Below, in pieces: positions 14,819 to 23,874 of a stretch of 64,000 bases of DNA. How positions within the stretch are numbered: the first letter of the stretch is position 1; each line of letters starts with the position of its first letter. Position numbers and translations under genes: made by a program. The DNA is from UBA3206 sp964548855 (lineage in GTDB: Bacteria > Bacillota_I > Bacilli_A > Acholeplasmatales > Anaeroplasmataceae): the NCBI GenBank assembly GCA_964548855.1, contig CAZJSR010000007.1, positions 3,585 to 67,584 on the forward strand. The letters are read 5' to 3'. Below the pieces are notes generated by a model. It did no database searches. It saw nothing but the letters and a program-made list of their open reading frames with translations, and had not been told where the DNA came from.

Positions 14819-17188
14819 CTATTCAATACATGAAGCATCAGATGCTTTTATTTTTTTAGTAATAAGTGAAGTTAGAGTTCCACTTAAAATTGAAACAACA
14901 AATATTACTATTGGATATAATAAACAGATTTCAAAATAATTTATTTTATATTCAATACCAAAATAAGCTCCCATCATCTTAAAGATAGGATTAATAGTTA
15001 TACAAGTGAGTGGATACGATAAGATAAGTGCTAATATTACAGAAACAAGTGCAACAACAAAAAATCTTAAGGTATGCCATGAAATAATAGTTTTATTTTT
15101 AAAACCAAGTGATTTAAGCAGTGCTATTTCACTTTTTTCTTTAGTTATAAATGATCTTTCCATAAGTACAGTAACAAGTATCACTATTACTACTACTAGC
15201 GCAACAACTAAATATTTAACACTATTTAAAGTAGCCGCAACACCTACTAATTTCTCTACATATTCTCCTGCAGTATAAATATCACAACTAGGATATAACT
15301 CCTTTATTTTATTTATTCTTTTTGAAATAACCTTACTATTAGGACTATCAATGAAATCTATTTGAAATGGAGAAACACCAGATAAATACTTATATGATAT
15401 TTCTACTTCCTGTGATATTCTAATTCCTTCACCTTGATTATTCATAGAATGGAATATTGCAGTAATAATAAATTCTTCATCTCCACTTGGCAAATGAAGA
15501 ATAACACTATCTCCTATAGTTGCACCTATTTTTTCACTCACAAGTGGTGTAATTGCAATTTCATTAACGTTTTGTGGTGCACTCCCCTTATGGTATTTAT
15601 ATGAAGATAAATCAGTACCAATTCCTTGGAATGCCATTGACTTATATGATTTATCTTCATAAGATATAGATAATTTATATAAAGCCTCATATACTATTTC
15701 GCACGGCATACCATTATTAGTTAAACTATTTGTTATCTTTTCCACTTCTTTATTAGCTATTTCTTTACCATTTTCTACTAAAAAATTCATTTGAACAGAA
15801 TCATTTGTCATATATAAATCAGTTTCTGTTAAAGCGAATGTAGAAATTAACTTTTCACTTTTAAGTGTATTAACTGTATTTGCTAATATAAGTACAAGAA
15901 GTAAGCATAAAGAATAAATAAGAGATATAACTATATATCTTTTAGGACTGCTTATTATATCATTGCAAGCTAAGAAAGATGATGAATTTAATTTAGTTTT
16001 ATTTAACTTTAATATGCTTTTAGCTTTATATCTTTCTCCTGTAGTACCACTATGAATAGCTTCAACAGCAGAATATTTCTTAACCTTTCTACTACTCCAA
16101 TATGAGAACATTAAAATTATAATTACAACAAGTAACGAGCATAAGAAATTAACAAATACATAATTATCATTTTGCATTACAATTGTATCTGATACAATTG
16201 AGATAAGCATATCACCAAACGGAATACTAAATATAAATCCTATTAATGAACCTATAATTGAAAGAGCTAAATATTTTATTAAATATAAACCTCTTATTCT
16301 TCTATTAGAAATTCCTATAGCCTTCATTACCCCTATTTCTTTATATTCTTCTTTTAAAGTAAACGAAATAGTAAAATTCAAAACTACAAAAGCTATTAAT
16401 ATAAGAGAAATACTTACAACTAAGATAATTCCCGCAATAACCATATTTAAGACATAAGACGTTTTTATTAAATTTTTATCTCCATTAAATATAATACTTA
16501 TATTACTTTCACTAAACGCTTTTTCTACCTTATATACATTATCTGTATTTACATAAATTAAACTTCCTATATAATCCTTTAAATCATTTATTTTTACAAG
16601 TTTATCAAAATCATTTTGATTTAGCATGAATCTATTCATACCCATTAATGATGATCCTAGCATAGCATCTTTAAATGAACCAGCGATTTTTAAATCAATA
16701 TATGTATCATCAAATTTAATAGTAATATTTTCGCCTATTTTTAAATCTTTTGATTTTATTAATTTATCCGATATTAAAACTGTTCCCTCAGATACACCAG
16801 TAATCTTTTTATTATTTTTCGAAAAATAATTTATTTCTCTATCTTCATAAGCCATAACAACTCCAATGTTATCCATAACTAATTCTTTATTATTATAGAT
16901 TATATTTTCATTACTAGTATATAATACAGTTTCTATACCATAATCATCAATAGCTTCTATATCATCTAAAAAATTTGTTATAGGTACTTCTAAGGAGTTA
17001 TCTCTTGTAACAGCGAAATAATCAGGCACTTCTGCAATTTCAAAATATTTATCAAGTGATGTTGTTATTGTTATAATATTATTTACACTACTTGCAACAA
17101 ACATGCTAGATAATATAATGAATATAAATATAATAATATTCATTACTTTTTTTCTTTTTAAATCTTTCTTTAAAATGTTTAAATACAT
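14819..17188 (-). CDS. FtsX-like ABC transporter permease with two FtsX units
   Basis: A 789-residue membrane protein. Each half has one membrane helix, a large external domain and three further helices: helix at about 16-36, external domain about 40-245, helices about 248-365; then helix about 418-440, external domain about 445-655, helices about 660-780. The cytosolic coupling stretches EEYKEIGVMKAIGIS and KEKSEIALLKSLGF follow the pattern of mechanotransmission-type (MacB/LolCE) permeases. This 4+4 layout differs from the 10-helix BceB type. It is the first gene of the permease-ATPase-regulator-kinase operon. Substrate cannot be inferred. Confidence 0.88.
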   Translation of the reverse strand: MYLNILKKDLKRKKVMNIIIFIFIILSSMFVASSVNNIITITTSLDKYFEIAEVPDYFAVTRDNSLEVPITNFLDDIEAIDDYGIETVLYTSNENIIYNNKELVMDNIGVVMAYEDREINYFSKNNKKITGVSEGTVLISDKLIKSKDLKIGENITIKFDDTYIDLKIAGSFKDAMLGSSLMGMNRFMLNQNDFDKLVKINDLKDYIGSLIYVNTDNVYKVEKAFSESNISIIFNGDKNLIKTSYVLNMVIAGIILVVSISLILIAFVVLNFTISFTLKEEYKEIGVMKAIGISNRRIRGLYLIKYLALSIIGSLIGFIFSIPFGDMLISIVSDTIVMQNDNYVFVNFLCSLLVVIIILMFSYWSSRKVKKYSAVEAIHSGTTGERYKAKSILKLNKTKLNSSSFLACNDIISSPKRYIVISLIYSLCLLLVLILANTVNTLKSEKLISTFALTETDLYMTNDSVQMNFLVENGKEIANKEVEKITNSLTNNGMPCEIVYEALYKLSISYEDKSYKSMAFQGIGTDLSSYKYHKGSAPQNVNEIAITPLVSEKIGATIGDSVILHLPSGDEEFIITAIFHSMNNQGEGIRISQEVEISYKYLSGVSPFQIDFIDSPNSKVISKRINKIKELYPSCDIYTAGEYVEKLVGVAATLNSVKYLVVALVVVIVILVTVLMERSFITKEKSEIALLKSLGFKNKTIISWHTLRFFVVALVSVILALILSYPLTCITINPIFKMMGAYFGIEYKINYFEICLLYPIVIFVVSILSGTLTSLITKKIKASDASCIE

Positions 17189-17213
17189 TTTACTTCCTCC
17201 TTTTTACAAGAGT

Positions 17214-17251
17214 ATTCTAGCAATCTAATTATTAAATAATCATTAAATAAT
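17214..17251 (-). promoter_or_regulatory. Candidate response-regulator-controlled promoter of the ABC/two-component operon
   Basis: The 10-base word ATTAAATAAT occurs twice (17231-17240 and 17242-17251), giving an 11-base period as in OmpR-family operators. On the minus strand a TAGAAT -10 (17214-17219) lies 17 bases from a poor -35 (TGATTA, 17237-17242) that falls within the repeats, the geometry of an activator-dependent promoter. Confidence 0.5.
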
Positions 17252-17262
17252 TTAAAAAAACA

Positions 17263-17289
17263 TAAAAAAAAAGCTACAAAGTAGCTTTA
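17263..17289 (-). terminator. Terminator of rpsU
   Basis: Minus strand AAGCTAC, loop TTT, GTAGCTT, followed by a run of T. Confidence 0.85.
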
Positions 17290-17293
17290 ATTC

Positions 17294-17467
17294 TTACTTG
17301 AATCTCTTACGAGCTTCTTGACGTTTTTGTTTTCTAACGTCAGATGGTTTTAAAAAGTATTGACGCTTCTTAGCTTCTTGAAGGTTACCTGATTTAGAAA
17401 CATCACGCTTAAAACGACGTAGAGCATCTTCAATGCTTTCTTTCTCACGAACTATTGTTTTAGACAT
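17294..17467 (-). CDS. rpsU: 30S ribosomal protein S21
   Basis: A 57-residue basic protein of the 30S platform. Translation gives MSKTIVREKESIEDALRRFK and then KRQYFLKPSDVRKQKRQEA, the standard S21 sequence. It has an AAGGAGG ribosome binding site, its own SigA promoter and terminator, so it is transcribed alone, between mtaB and the ABC operon; rpsU near mtaB is conserved in Bacilli. Confidence 0.96.
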   Translation of the reverse strand: MSKTIVREKESIEDALRRFKRDVSKSGNLQEAKKRQYFLKPSDVRKQKRQEARKRFK

Positions 17468-17502
17468 ATTCTAGGCCTCCTTCCGCTTTAAAAGTCTTTT
17501 TT

Positions 17503-17531
17503 ATTATACTAAAAAGAACAAACCGTGTAAA
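17503..17531 (-). promoter_or_regulatory. SigA-type promoter of rpsU
   Basis: TTTACA (17526-17531), 17-base spacer, TATAAT (17503-17508) on the minus strand. Confidence 0.75.
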
Positions 17532-17539
17532 GATATTTT

Positions 17540-18829
17540 TTAAAATATTTTCATTTTTCCGAAAATTTTATCTTTTTTTATCGATTCAATTTCAACATTT
17601 ACCATTTTTTTTAAATATTTTTCATCAAGGGGTAAATAGACTTTTAAATAATTAGAAGTATGACCAACCATATAGTTATCATCAATTTTTTCTTCAACTA
17701 TAACTTGTTGAACAGTATTTATAAACTTTTTATTATACTCATCATTTAATTCTTTAGATAATTCTATCAACTCTAAAGTCCTTTGTTTTTTTACTGTATC
17801 GTTTACACCTTTCATTTTTGCTGCAGCTGTTCCATTTCTTTTAGAAAATGGGAAAACATGAAGCATAGAAAATCCTACTTTTTTTATAAATTCTATTGTA
17901 TCTTTATGTTCTAAATCCGTCTCACCAGGAAAACCTGCTATAACATCAGTTGTAATAGAAATATCAGGCCTTACTTCTCTAAGTTTATTTACTTTAGCTA
18001 TAAATTCAGAAGGACTATATTTTCTATTCATTAATTTTAAAATACGTTCATTCCCACTTTGAAGTGGTAAGTGAATATGATTAGCTATGATTTTACTAGT
18101 TTTAAATAATTCAATCATCTTATCATCAATTGTTGTCATTTCAATAGATGAAATTCTAATTCTTTCTATTTTAGGAACTTCTATTAATATAAGTTCAATT
18201 AAATCTGAAAGTCTAAGACCATTTGATTCATATGAACCTGTTTCAATACCTGATAGAACTACTTCTTTATATCCCATATCGGCAATTTTCTTTAACTCTT
18301 CTATTACATCTTTAGCTCTTTTACTGCGAATAGGACCTCTTGCGAAAGGAATTATACAATATGAACAAAAGTTATTACATCCATCTTCTATCTTAACAAA
18401 AGCTCTAGTATGATCAAATTCTGTATTTTCCATAGAATCATACTCTCTATGCATTCTCATATTTACAATATGCGTAAATTTAGGAGCTCCATTTAACGCA
18501 TCTATTACCTTACTTACAGCAATATCTTTTTCTTTATTTCCAATTAAAACATCAATACCTTCAAGTTCCTTAGCTTCAGGATTTGTTTGTGAATAACATC
18601 CCATAACACATATAACCGCATCAGGATTTGTTCTTTGACATTGTCTTATCATTTTACGAGATTTAGCATCTGCCATATTAGTAACACTACATGTATTAAT
18701 TACATATGCATCCGCAACATCTTTTGAATCAACAATATCAAACCCTTCTTCTTTAAATTTATTCATAAGGGCATTTGATTCATATATATTTACTTTACAA
18801 CCTAATGTTACAAACGCAATTTTAGGCAT
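17540..18829 (-). CDS. mtaB: tRNA N6-threonylcarbamoyladenosine methylthiotransferase
   Basis: Radical-SAM enzyme that adds a methylthio group to t6A37 of tRNA. N-terminal UPF0004 domain with three conserved Cys (FVTLGCKVN, INTCSVT, CVMGCYSQ) for one Fe-S cluster, the radical SAM motif CNNFCSYC at about 140-150 and a C-terminal TRAM domain (about 370-429). I start at the ATG at 18827-18829, eight bases after GGGAG, which makes TAATG with the rsmE stop; the longer frame to 18844 uses that Shine-Dalgarno as codons. Part of a three-gene unit with rsmE and the upstream membrane protein. Confidence 0.95.
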   Translation of the reverse strand: MPKIAFVTLGCKVNIYESNALMNKFKEEGFDIVDSKDVADAYVINTCSVTNMADAKSRKMIRQCQRTNPDAVICVMGCYSQTNPEAKELEGIDVLIGNKEKDIAVSKVIDALNGAPKFTHIVNMRMHREYDSMENTEFDHTRAFVKIEDGCNNFCSYCIIPFARGPIRSKRAKDVIEELKKIADMGYKEVVLSGIETGSYESNGLRLSDLIELILIEVPKIERIRISSIEMTTIDDKMIELFKTSKIIANHIHLPLQSGNERILKLMNRKYSPSEFIAKVNKLREVRPDISITTDVIAGFPGETDLEHKDTIEFIKKVGFSMLHVFPFSKRNGTAAAKMKGVNDTVKKQRTLELIELSKELNDEYNKKFINTVQQVIVEEKIDDNYMVGHTSNYLKVYLPLDEKYLKKMVNVEIESIKKDKIFGKMKIF

Positions 18830-19563
18830 TATTTCAACTCCCATTCATATGATATAGAACTTAGCACATACATACTTGCAGTCTCAGTCCTCAATATTCT
18901 AGGTCCTAAACCACATAAAACAAAACCTAAAGATTTTAAATAACTAATTTCTGTCTCATCGATTCCACCTTCAGGTCCTATTAATACACAAACCCTAGAA
19001 TTAGGTTTTATTTTCTTGATTGCTTCTTTAAAATTACTATGCTCATTTTCTTTTGCAGATTCTTCATAACAAACTATTTTTATATCATAATCACTAAAAT
19101 AATATTTCTTTAATTCTTTAACATCTACAAATCGTGATAATTTTGCACGATTACTTTGTTCTGCAGCTTCTTTTGCTATTTTATTAAATCTAATTATTTT
19201 ATTTTTTAATCTATCATTATCTACTTTAAATATAGTTCTTTTTGTAATTACACCATAAATATCATTAACACCTAGTTCAACAGAATGTTTTACAATATCT
19301 TCAATCTTATCACCTTTTGGATAACCTTGATAAATATCAATTAAAAATGGCAATTCATTATTATTTTGAATTGCCTTTTCAATTTTAAAACATACGTTTT
19401 TCTTGGTAATTGAGGTGATTTTTGCTAATGCTTCATTATAACCATCACTAACTATAATATAATCACCTATTTTAAATCTCATAACGACACTTATATGATG
19501 AACATCATCACTTGTGATAACATTTTCATTAAACTCTTCTTGAGAAATAAAATATTTTTGCAT
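18829..19563 (-). CDS. rsmE: 16S rRNA (uracil-1498-N3)-methyltransferase
   Basis: Methylates U1498 of 16S rRNA; SPOUT-class knotted methyltransferase. N-terminal PUA-like domain (HHISVVMRFKIGDYIIVSDG) and C-terminal SAM-binding knot with VCVLIGPEGGIDETEI and LGPRILRTETAS, both typical of RsmE. Length 244. It starts one base after the stop of the unknown membrane protein and shares TAATG with mtaB. In most Bacilli prmA precedes rsmE; here prmA is missing from that slot. Confidence 0.95.
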   Translation of the reverse strand: MQKYFISQEEFNENVITSDDVHHISVVMRFKIGDYIIVSDGYNEALAKITSITKKNVCFKIEKAIQNNNELPFLIDIYQGYPKGDKIEDIVKHSVELGVNDIYGVITKRTIFKVDNDRLKNKIIRFNKIAKEAAEQSNRAKLSRFVDVKELKKYYFSDYDIKIVCYEESAKENEHSNFKEAIKKIKPNSRVCVLIGPEGGIDETEISYLKSLGFVLCGLGPRILRTETASMYVLSSISYEWELK

Positions 19564-19564
19564 A

Positions 19565-20155
19565 TTACTTTCCTATAAATTTACGATATACAATAGATAA
19601 AATTCCGATAACCCCACTTAATAGTGCAATATTAAAGAAATAACTTGTTAAATTGATTAAAGTATCAATTACAGTAGCTCCGTTAACTAATTCAACTATT
19701 ACTGCAGCTACAACGATAAGTATAATTAAAGCCCATAAAACAATTGAAGTAACTAATAAACCTTTAACTAATTTAGCTCCTTCATAACTTGATGCTTGAT
19801 ATAATTGCTTATACTCTTCATCTGTTAATGTTTCTACTGCAATAACATCATATGCATAAGGACTTTCTGATTCACCTTCTGTTTTTGGATAAATATAAAA
19901 TAAATTTCCAGCTTCATCCATATATAAATCATAAACCTTCTTATATAATTTATCATATGTTATTTTTTCTAATTTTGAAAAATCGATTGTATTTCTATCA
20001 TATTGTTCAAAACAACCCATTTTAATTAATTTTTCTGCTTTTAAACAAAGTTGTCTATTTCTTTCTTTTTTAATAATCTTTTCAAATTCTTTTTTTGAAC
20101 TTGTTAAACTTTGTGAAACTTCTAATGTTTCAATTTCAATATTTTCAGATTGCAT
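19565..20155 (-). CDS. Unknown two-helix membrane protein in the place of prmA
   Basis: A 196-residue protein with a charged cytosolic N-terminal part (residues 1-128, rich in Glu and Lys, probably helical to about residue 60) and two C-terminal membrane helices (about 131-157 and 170-192). I do not recognise a family. Its ATG has an AGGAGG site, and a -10 TATAAT in an extended TGA-TATAAT context (20183-20188) lies just upstream, so it is the first gene of a unit with rsmE and mtaB, where the dnaJ-prmA-rsmE-mtaB order of Bacilli would place prmA. It bears no methyltransferase motif, so it is not a diverged PrmA. Confidence 0.7.
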   Translation of the reverse strand: MQSENIEIETLEVSQSLTSSKKEFEKIIKKERNRQLCLKAEKLIKMGCFEQYDRNTIDFSKLEKITYDKLYKKVYDLYMDEAGNLFYIYPKTEGESESPYAYDVIAVETLTDEEYKQLYQASSYEGAKLVKGLLVTSIVLWALIILIVVAAVIVELVNGATVIDTLINLTSYFFNIALLSGVIGILSIVYRKFIGK

Positions 20156-20232
20156 ATTAGTCCTCCTATTAAATATAACTTGATTATATCATAAATTAAA
20201 AATATTTGAATATTTTTTTAAAATAATATATA

Positions 20233-20260
20233 AAAAAACATACCCTTAAAAGGATATGTT
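20233..20260 (-). terminator. Terminator of the hrcA-grpE-dnaK-dnaJ operon
   Basis: Minus strand ACATATCCTT / AAGGGTATGT (one G-T pair), followed by seven T. Confidence 0.85.
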
Positions 20261-20262
20261 AA

Positions 20263-21375
20263 TTACTTAAATAAATTTTTAAATTTTTCCCAAGGTGATT
20301 GTTTAGAAGCACTTTCAACTTTTCCTAATTTTTCAAATAACTCTTTTTGTTCTTTTGTTAAATTAGTAGGAGTCTCAACCTTAACTATTACATATTGATC
20401 TCCTCTTGTTGTACTCTTAACACTCTTTACACCTTTTCCTCTTAAACGGAATTTAGTACCAGATTGAGTTCCTGCTGGAATTTTCAAACTAACAGGGTCA
20501 TCAATTGTAGGTACTTCAATTTGGTCTCCTAATGCTGCTTGAGAGAAAGAAATTGGAATAGTAAGAATTATATCATTATGATCTCTTACAAAAACTTTAT
20601 GAGGTTCTACCTTAAATGAAATAAATAAATCACCTGCAGGTCCTCCATCAGTTCCAGCTTCTCCATAACCTTCCATACGAAGAGTCATACCAGAATCTAT
20701 ACCTGCTGGAATTTTAACCTCAACATCCTTAGTTTTTCTAATACGTCCCTTACCATTACATTTTTCACACTTCTTAGTAATAGTTTGACCTTTTCCACCA
20801 CAAGATGGACAAATTGTTTGTGTTCTTGCCATCCCAAAAATTGTTCTTTGGTCAACATATACACTTCCTTGACCCTTACAACGGTCACATGTATGAATAT
20901 CACTCTTCGAATACGCACCTGTTCCTGCACATGAAGAACATTCTTCATCAACAGTAACTCTTATAATCTTTTTAGTACCTTTAATAGCTTCATCAAATGT
21001 GATAGTCATTGTTTTTTCAATATCTTCACCACGTTGACGTCCACCTCTTGATTGTTGTCTTCCACCACCAAAGAATGAACTAAAAATATCTTCAAAGCCT
21101 CCAAAGCCACCGCTAAATCCACTAAATCCACCGGCACCACCAAATCCTTGGTTAGGGTCTGCAAAACCAAATTTATCATAATTTGAACGCTTTTGTTCAT
21201 CACTTAAAACTTCGTAAGCTTCATTAATTTCTTTAAATTTATCCTCAGCACCAGGTTCTTTATTAATATCTGGGTGATACTTTTTTGCAAGTGTACGATA
21301 TGCTTTTTTTATTTCATCAGCACTTGCACTCTTGCTTACACCAAGTACTTCATAATAATCTCTTTTATCTGCCAT
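20263..21375 (-). CDS. dnaJ: Chaperone DnaJ (Hsp40)
   Basis: Stimulates DnaK ATPase and delivers unfolded clients. J-domain at residues 1-70 with the HPD motif (AKKYHPDINKEPG), Gly/Phe-rich linker (about 75-112), and four zinc-binding CxxCxGxG repeats (CSSCAGTG, CDRCKGQG, CPSCGGKG, CEKCNGKG), then the two beta-barrel client-binding domains. Length 370. Last gene of the heat-shock operon; a small stem-loop separates it from dnaK and a strong terminator follows. Two other long frames overlap it but are shadows. Confidence 0.98.
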   Translation of the reverse strand: MADKRDYYEVLGVSKSASADEIKKAYRTLAKKYHPDINKEPGAEDKFKEINEAYEVLSDEQKRSNYDKFGFADPNQGFGGAGGFSGFSGGFGGFEDIFSSFFGGGRQQSRGGRQRGEDIEKTMTITFDEAIKGTKKIIRVTVDEECSSCAGTGAYSKSDIHTCDRCKGQGSVYVDQRTIFGMARTQTICPSCGGKGQTITKKCEKCNGKGRIRKTKDVEVKIPAGIDSGMTLRMEGYGEAGTDGGPAGDLFISFKVEPHKVFVRDHNDIILTIPISFSQAALGDQIEVPTIDDPVSLKIPAGTQSGTKFRLRGKGVKSVKSTTRGDQYVIVKVETPTNLTKEQKELFEKLGKVESASKQSPWEKFKNLFK

Positions 21376-21396
21376 AAATGCACCTCTAAAATCTTA

Positions 21397-21414
21397 AGGG
21401 GCCATAAAGGCCCT
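21397..21414 (-). promoter_or_regulatory. Intercistronic stem-loop between dnaK and dnaJ
   Basis: GGGCC / GGCCC stem with a five-base loop in the 58-base gap between dnaK and dnaJ. No T tract follows it on the minus strand, so it may be a processing or stability element that lowers dnaJ expression relative to dnaK rather than a terminator. Confidence 0.4.
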
Positions 21415-21433
21415 ATAAGTTATTTTTTTTTAA

Positions 21434-23242
21434 TTAGTTAACATCTGAGAAGTCAGCATCAACTACATCATCTTTATTAGCTGAAGAATCGTTTGAATCA
21501 CCTTGAGCTTGTTGTGCTTGTTGGTAAGCTCTACTAGCTACGTCTTGAGCAACCTTTTCTAACTCAGCCTTCTTTGTTTTTAATGTTTCCATATCTTTAT
21601 TATCGATTGCAGATTGAACTTCATCACATAATGTGTTGATATTATTCTTTTCATCATCTGTAATATCTTTTAAATCATCACATGCTTTTTTAGATTGGAA
21701 GATTAATTGTGATGCTTCATTTACTAAATCAGCCTCTTCTTTTCTCTTCTTATCTGCTTCAGCATTTTCTTCTGCTTCTTTAACCATTCTTTCAATTTCA
21801 TCTTCAGATAAAGAACCACTATTTTGAATAGTAATCTTTTGTTCTTTTCCTGTTCCTAAATTCTTAGCAGAAACGTTAACAATACCATTTGCGTCAATAT
21901 CGAACTTAACTTCAATTTGAGGTTCACCACGACGAGCAGGTGGTATATCTCCTAATTGGAATCTTCCTAATGTCTTATTATCAGCAGCCATTGGACGTTC
22001 ACCTTGTAAAACATGGATATCTACTGCTGGTTGATTATCTGCAGCTGTAGAGAATACTTGTGATTTAGAAGTAGGAATTGTAGTATTTCTATCAATAAGT
22101 TTTGTAAATACTCCACCTAATGTTTCAATACCTAATGATAGTGGTGTTACGTCTAGTAACAATACATCCTTAACATCACCAGTTAAAACTCCACCTTGGA
22201 TTGCAGCACCTAGAGCTACTGCTTCATCTGGATTTACTGACTTATTAGGAGTTTTTCCTAATTCTTTACGTACTATTTCTTGTACAGCAGGGATACGTGT
22301 AGAACCACCAACTAATAATACTTGATCAATGTCGTTAGCTGTTAATTTAGCATCCTTCATTGCTCTCTTAACTGGGATTAAACATCTTTCAACTAAATCA
22401 TGAGTAAGTTCATCAAATTTAGCTCTTGTAAGAGTTGTTTCAAAACTAATTGGTCCACTTTGACCGAATGCAATAAATGGTAAACTTATTACAGTTGAAG
22501 TAACTCCACTTAAATTCTTCTTAGCTTTTTCAGCTTCATCTTTTAATCTTTGAAGAGCCATCTTATCATTTGATAAATCAACACCATGTTCCTTCTTAAT
22601 TTCACCTAGTAACCAATTAATAACCTTTTGGTCGAAGTCATCTCCACCAAGTACTGTATCTCCAGCAGTCGATAATACTTCAAATGTTCCATCAGCAAGA
22701 CTTAAAATTGAAACGTCAAATGTTCCACCACCTAAGTCAAATACTAAGATTGTTTGTTCTTTTTCTTGCTTATCAATACCATAAGCTAATGCTGCAGCTG
22801 TTGGTTCATTTATAATTCTCTTAACTTCTAATCCAGCAATTTTTCCTGCATCTTTTGTTGCTTGACGTTGTGCATCGTTGAAGTATGCTGGTACTGTAAT
22901 TACAGCTTCAGTTACTTTTTCTCCTAAATATGCTTCAGCAGTTGCTTTTAAATTTTGAAGAATCATTGCTGAAATTTGTTGTGGAGTGTACTTCTTTCCG
23001 TTAATATCTACACGGTAAGAATCTTCTCCCATATGTCTTTTAATTGATAATATTGTGTTTGGATTAGATACTGCTTGACGTTTTGCTGCATCTCCAACGA
23101 TGATTTCATCACCCTTAAATGCTACTGCAGATGGAGTAGTTCTAAATCCTTCTGGATTTGCAATAACTTTTGCTTCTCCTCCTTCCATAACACATACACA
23201 TGAATTTGTTGTTCCTAAATCGATACCAATTATTTTTGCCAT
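21434..23242 (-). CDS. dnaK: Chaperone DnaK (Hsp70)
   Basis: ATP-dependent chaperone. Starts IIGIDLGTTNSCVCVMEGG (phosphate 1 loop), with IINEPTAAALAYG, VFDLGGGTFDVSIL and VLLVGGSTRIPAVQ of the actin-like ATPase domain, DVTPLSLGIETLGG at the linker, and a lid domain rich in Asp/Ala ending QAQGDSNDSSANKDDVVDADFSDV. Length 602, the usual Gram-positive form lacking about 24 residues in the ATPase domain. Third gene of the operon, 20 bases after grpE. Confidence 0.98.
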   Translation of the reverse strand: MAKIIGIDLGTTNSCVCVMEGGEAKVIANPEGFRTTPSAVAFKGDEIIVGDAAKRQAVSNPNTILSIKRHMGEDSYRVDINGKKYTPQQISAMILQNLKATAEAYLGEKVTEAVITVPAYFNDAQRQATKDAGKIAGLEVKRIINEPTAAALAYGIDKQEKEQTILVFDLGGGTFDVSILSLADGTFEVLSTAGDTVLGGDDFDQKVINWLLGEIKKEHGVDLSNDKMALQRLKDEAEKAKKNLSGVTSTVISLPFIAFGQSGPISFETTLTRAKFDELTHDLVERCLIPVKRAMKDAKLTANDIDQVLLVGGSTRIPAVQEIVRKELGKTPNKSVNPDEAVALGAAIQGGVLTGDVKDVLLLDVTPLSLGIETLGGVFTKLIDRNTTIPTSKSQVFSTAADNQPAVDIHVLQGERPMAADNKTLGRFQLGDIPPARRGEPQIEVKFDIDANGIVNVSAKNLGTGKEQKITIQNSGSLSEDEIERMVKEAEENAEADKKRKEEADLVNEASQLIFQSKKACDDLKDITDDEKNNINTLCDEVQSAIDNKDMETLKTKKAELEKVAQDVASRAYQQAQQAQGDSNDSSANKDDVVDADFSDVN

Positions 23243-23262
23243 TTTAATTATCTCCTTTTTAA

Positions 23263-23862
23263 TTATTCACTAACTTTAACCATTGCAGGTCTTAATAATC
23301 TATCTTTATATTTATATCCAACTTGTAAAACTTCTATTACCATATTTGGTTCTACACCATCAACATGCTCCTTAGCAATCGCATGATGAACATTTGGATC
23401 AAATTCTTTATTTAAGGCCTCTATTTCCTTAAGTCCATCAGATTGTAGTACATCTACAATTTGATTTGAAATCATCTTAAATCCAATTAAGAAATTATTT
23501 AATTCTGGATTTTCTTGTTCTACAGCACATACCTTAACAAGCATATCAACTGGATTTACTAATGATTCTACAAGTTTCATTGAAGCATATTTTCTATTAG
23601 TAATTGCTTCATCATTAAGTCGACGTTTGGTATTTTCCATGTCAGCTCTTGCTCTTAAATATTCATCTCTCATTTTAAGATTTTCGTTTTTAAGATTTTC
23701 AATCTCAGCTTTCAATTTTTCAATTTCAGCCTTCTTTTTATTATTCGCTTCCTTTTTAGCTGATTTAGGTTGTTTTTCTAATAGTTCTTCTTCACTTGAA
23801 CTATCTTCTAAAACCTCATCAGCTTTTACGAATTCTTCTTCTTTAACATCTTCTGTTTTCAA
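23263..23862 (-). CDS. grpE: Nucleotide exchange factor GrpE
   Basis: Releases ADP from DnaK. A 199-residue protein with an acidic, low-complexity N-terminus (Glu/Asp/Lys, residues 1-35), a long coiled coil (about 40-95, with LRARADMENTKRR) and the C-terminal beta domain with FDPNVHHAIA and VLQVGYKYKDRLLRPAMVKVS, the family signature. It is 12 bases after hrcA. Standard Bacilli operon position. Confidence 0.97.
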   Translation of the reverse strand: MKTEDVKEEEFVKADEVLEDSSSEEELLEKQPKSAKKEANNKKKAEIEKLKAEIENLKNENLKMRDEYLRARADMENTKRRLNDEAITNRKYASMKLVESLVNPVDMLVKVCAVEQENPELNNFLIGFKMISNQIVDVLQSDGLKEIEALNKEFDPNVHHAIAKEHVDGVEPNMVIEVLQVGYKYKDRLLRPAMVKVSE

Positions 23863-23874
23863 ATCACATAGCTC

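Noticed and set aside
20697..21203. Two same-strand frames inside dnaJ
   Set aside because: Shifted-frame shadows; the DnaJ frame is complete with all four zinc repeats.
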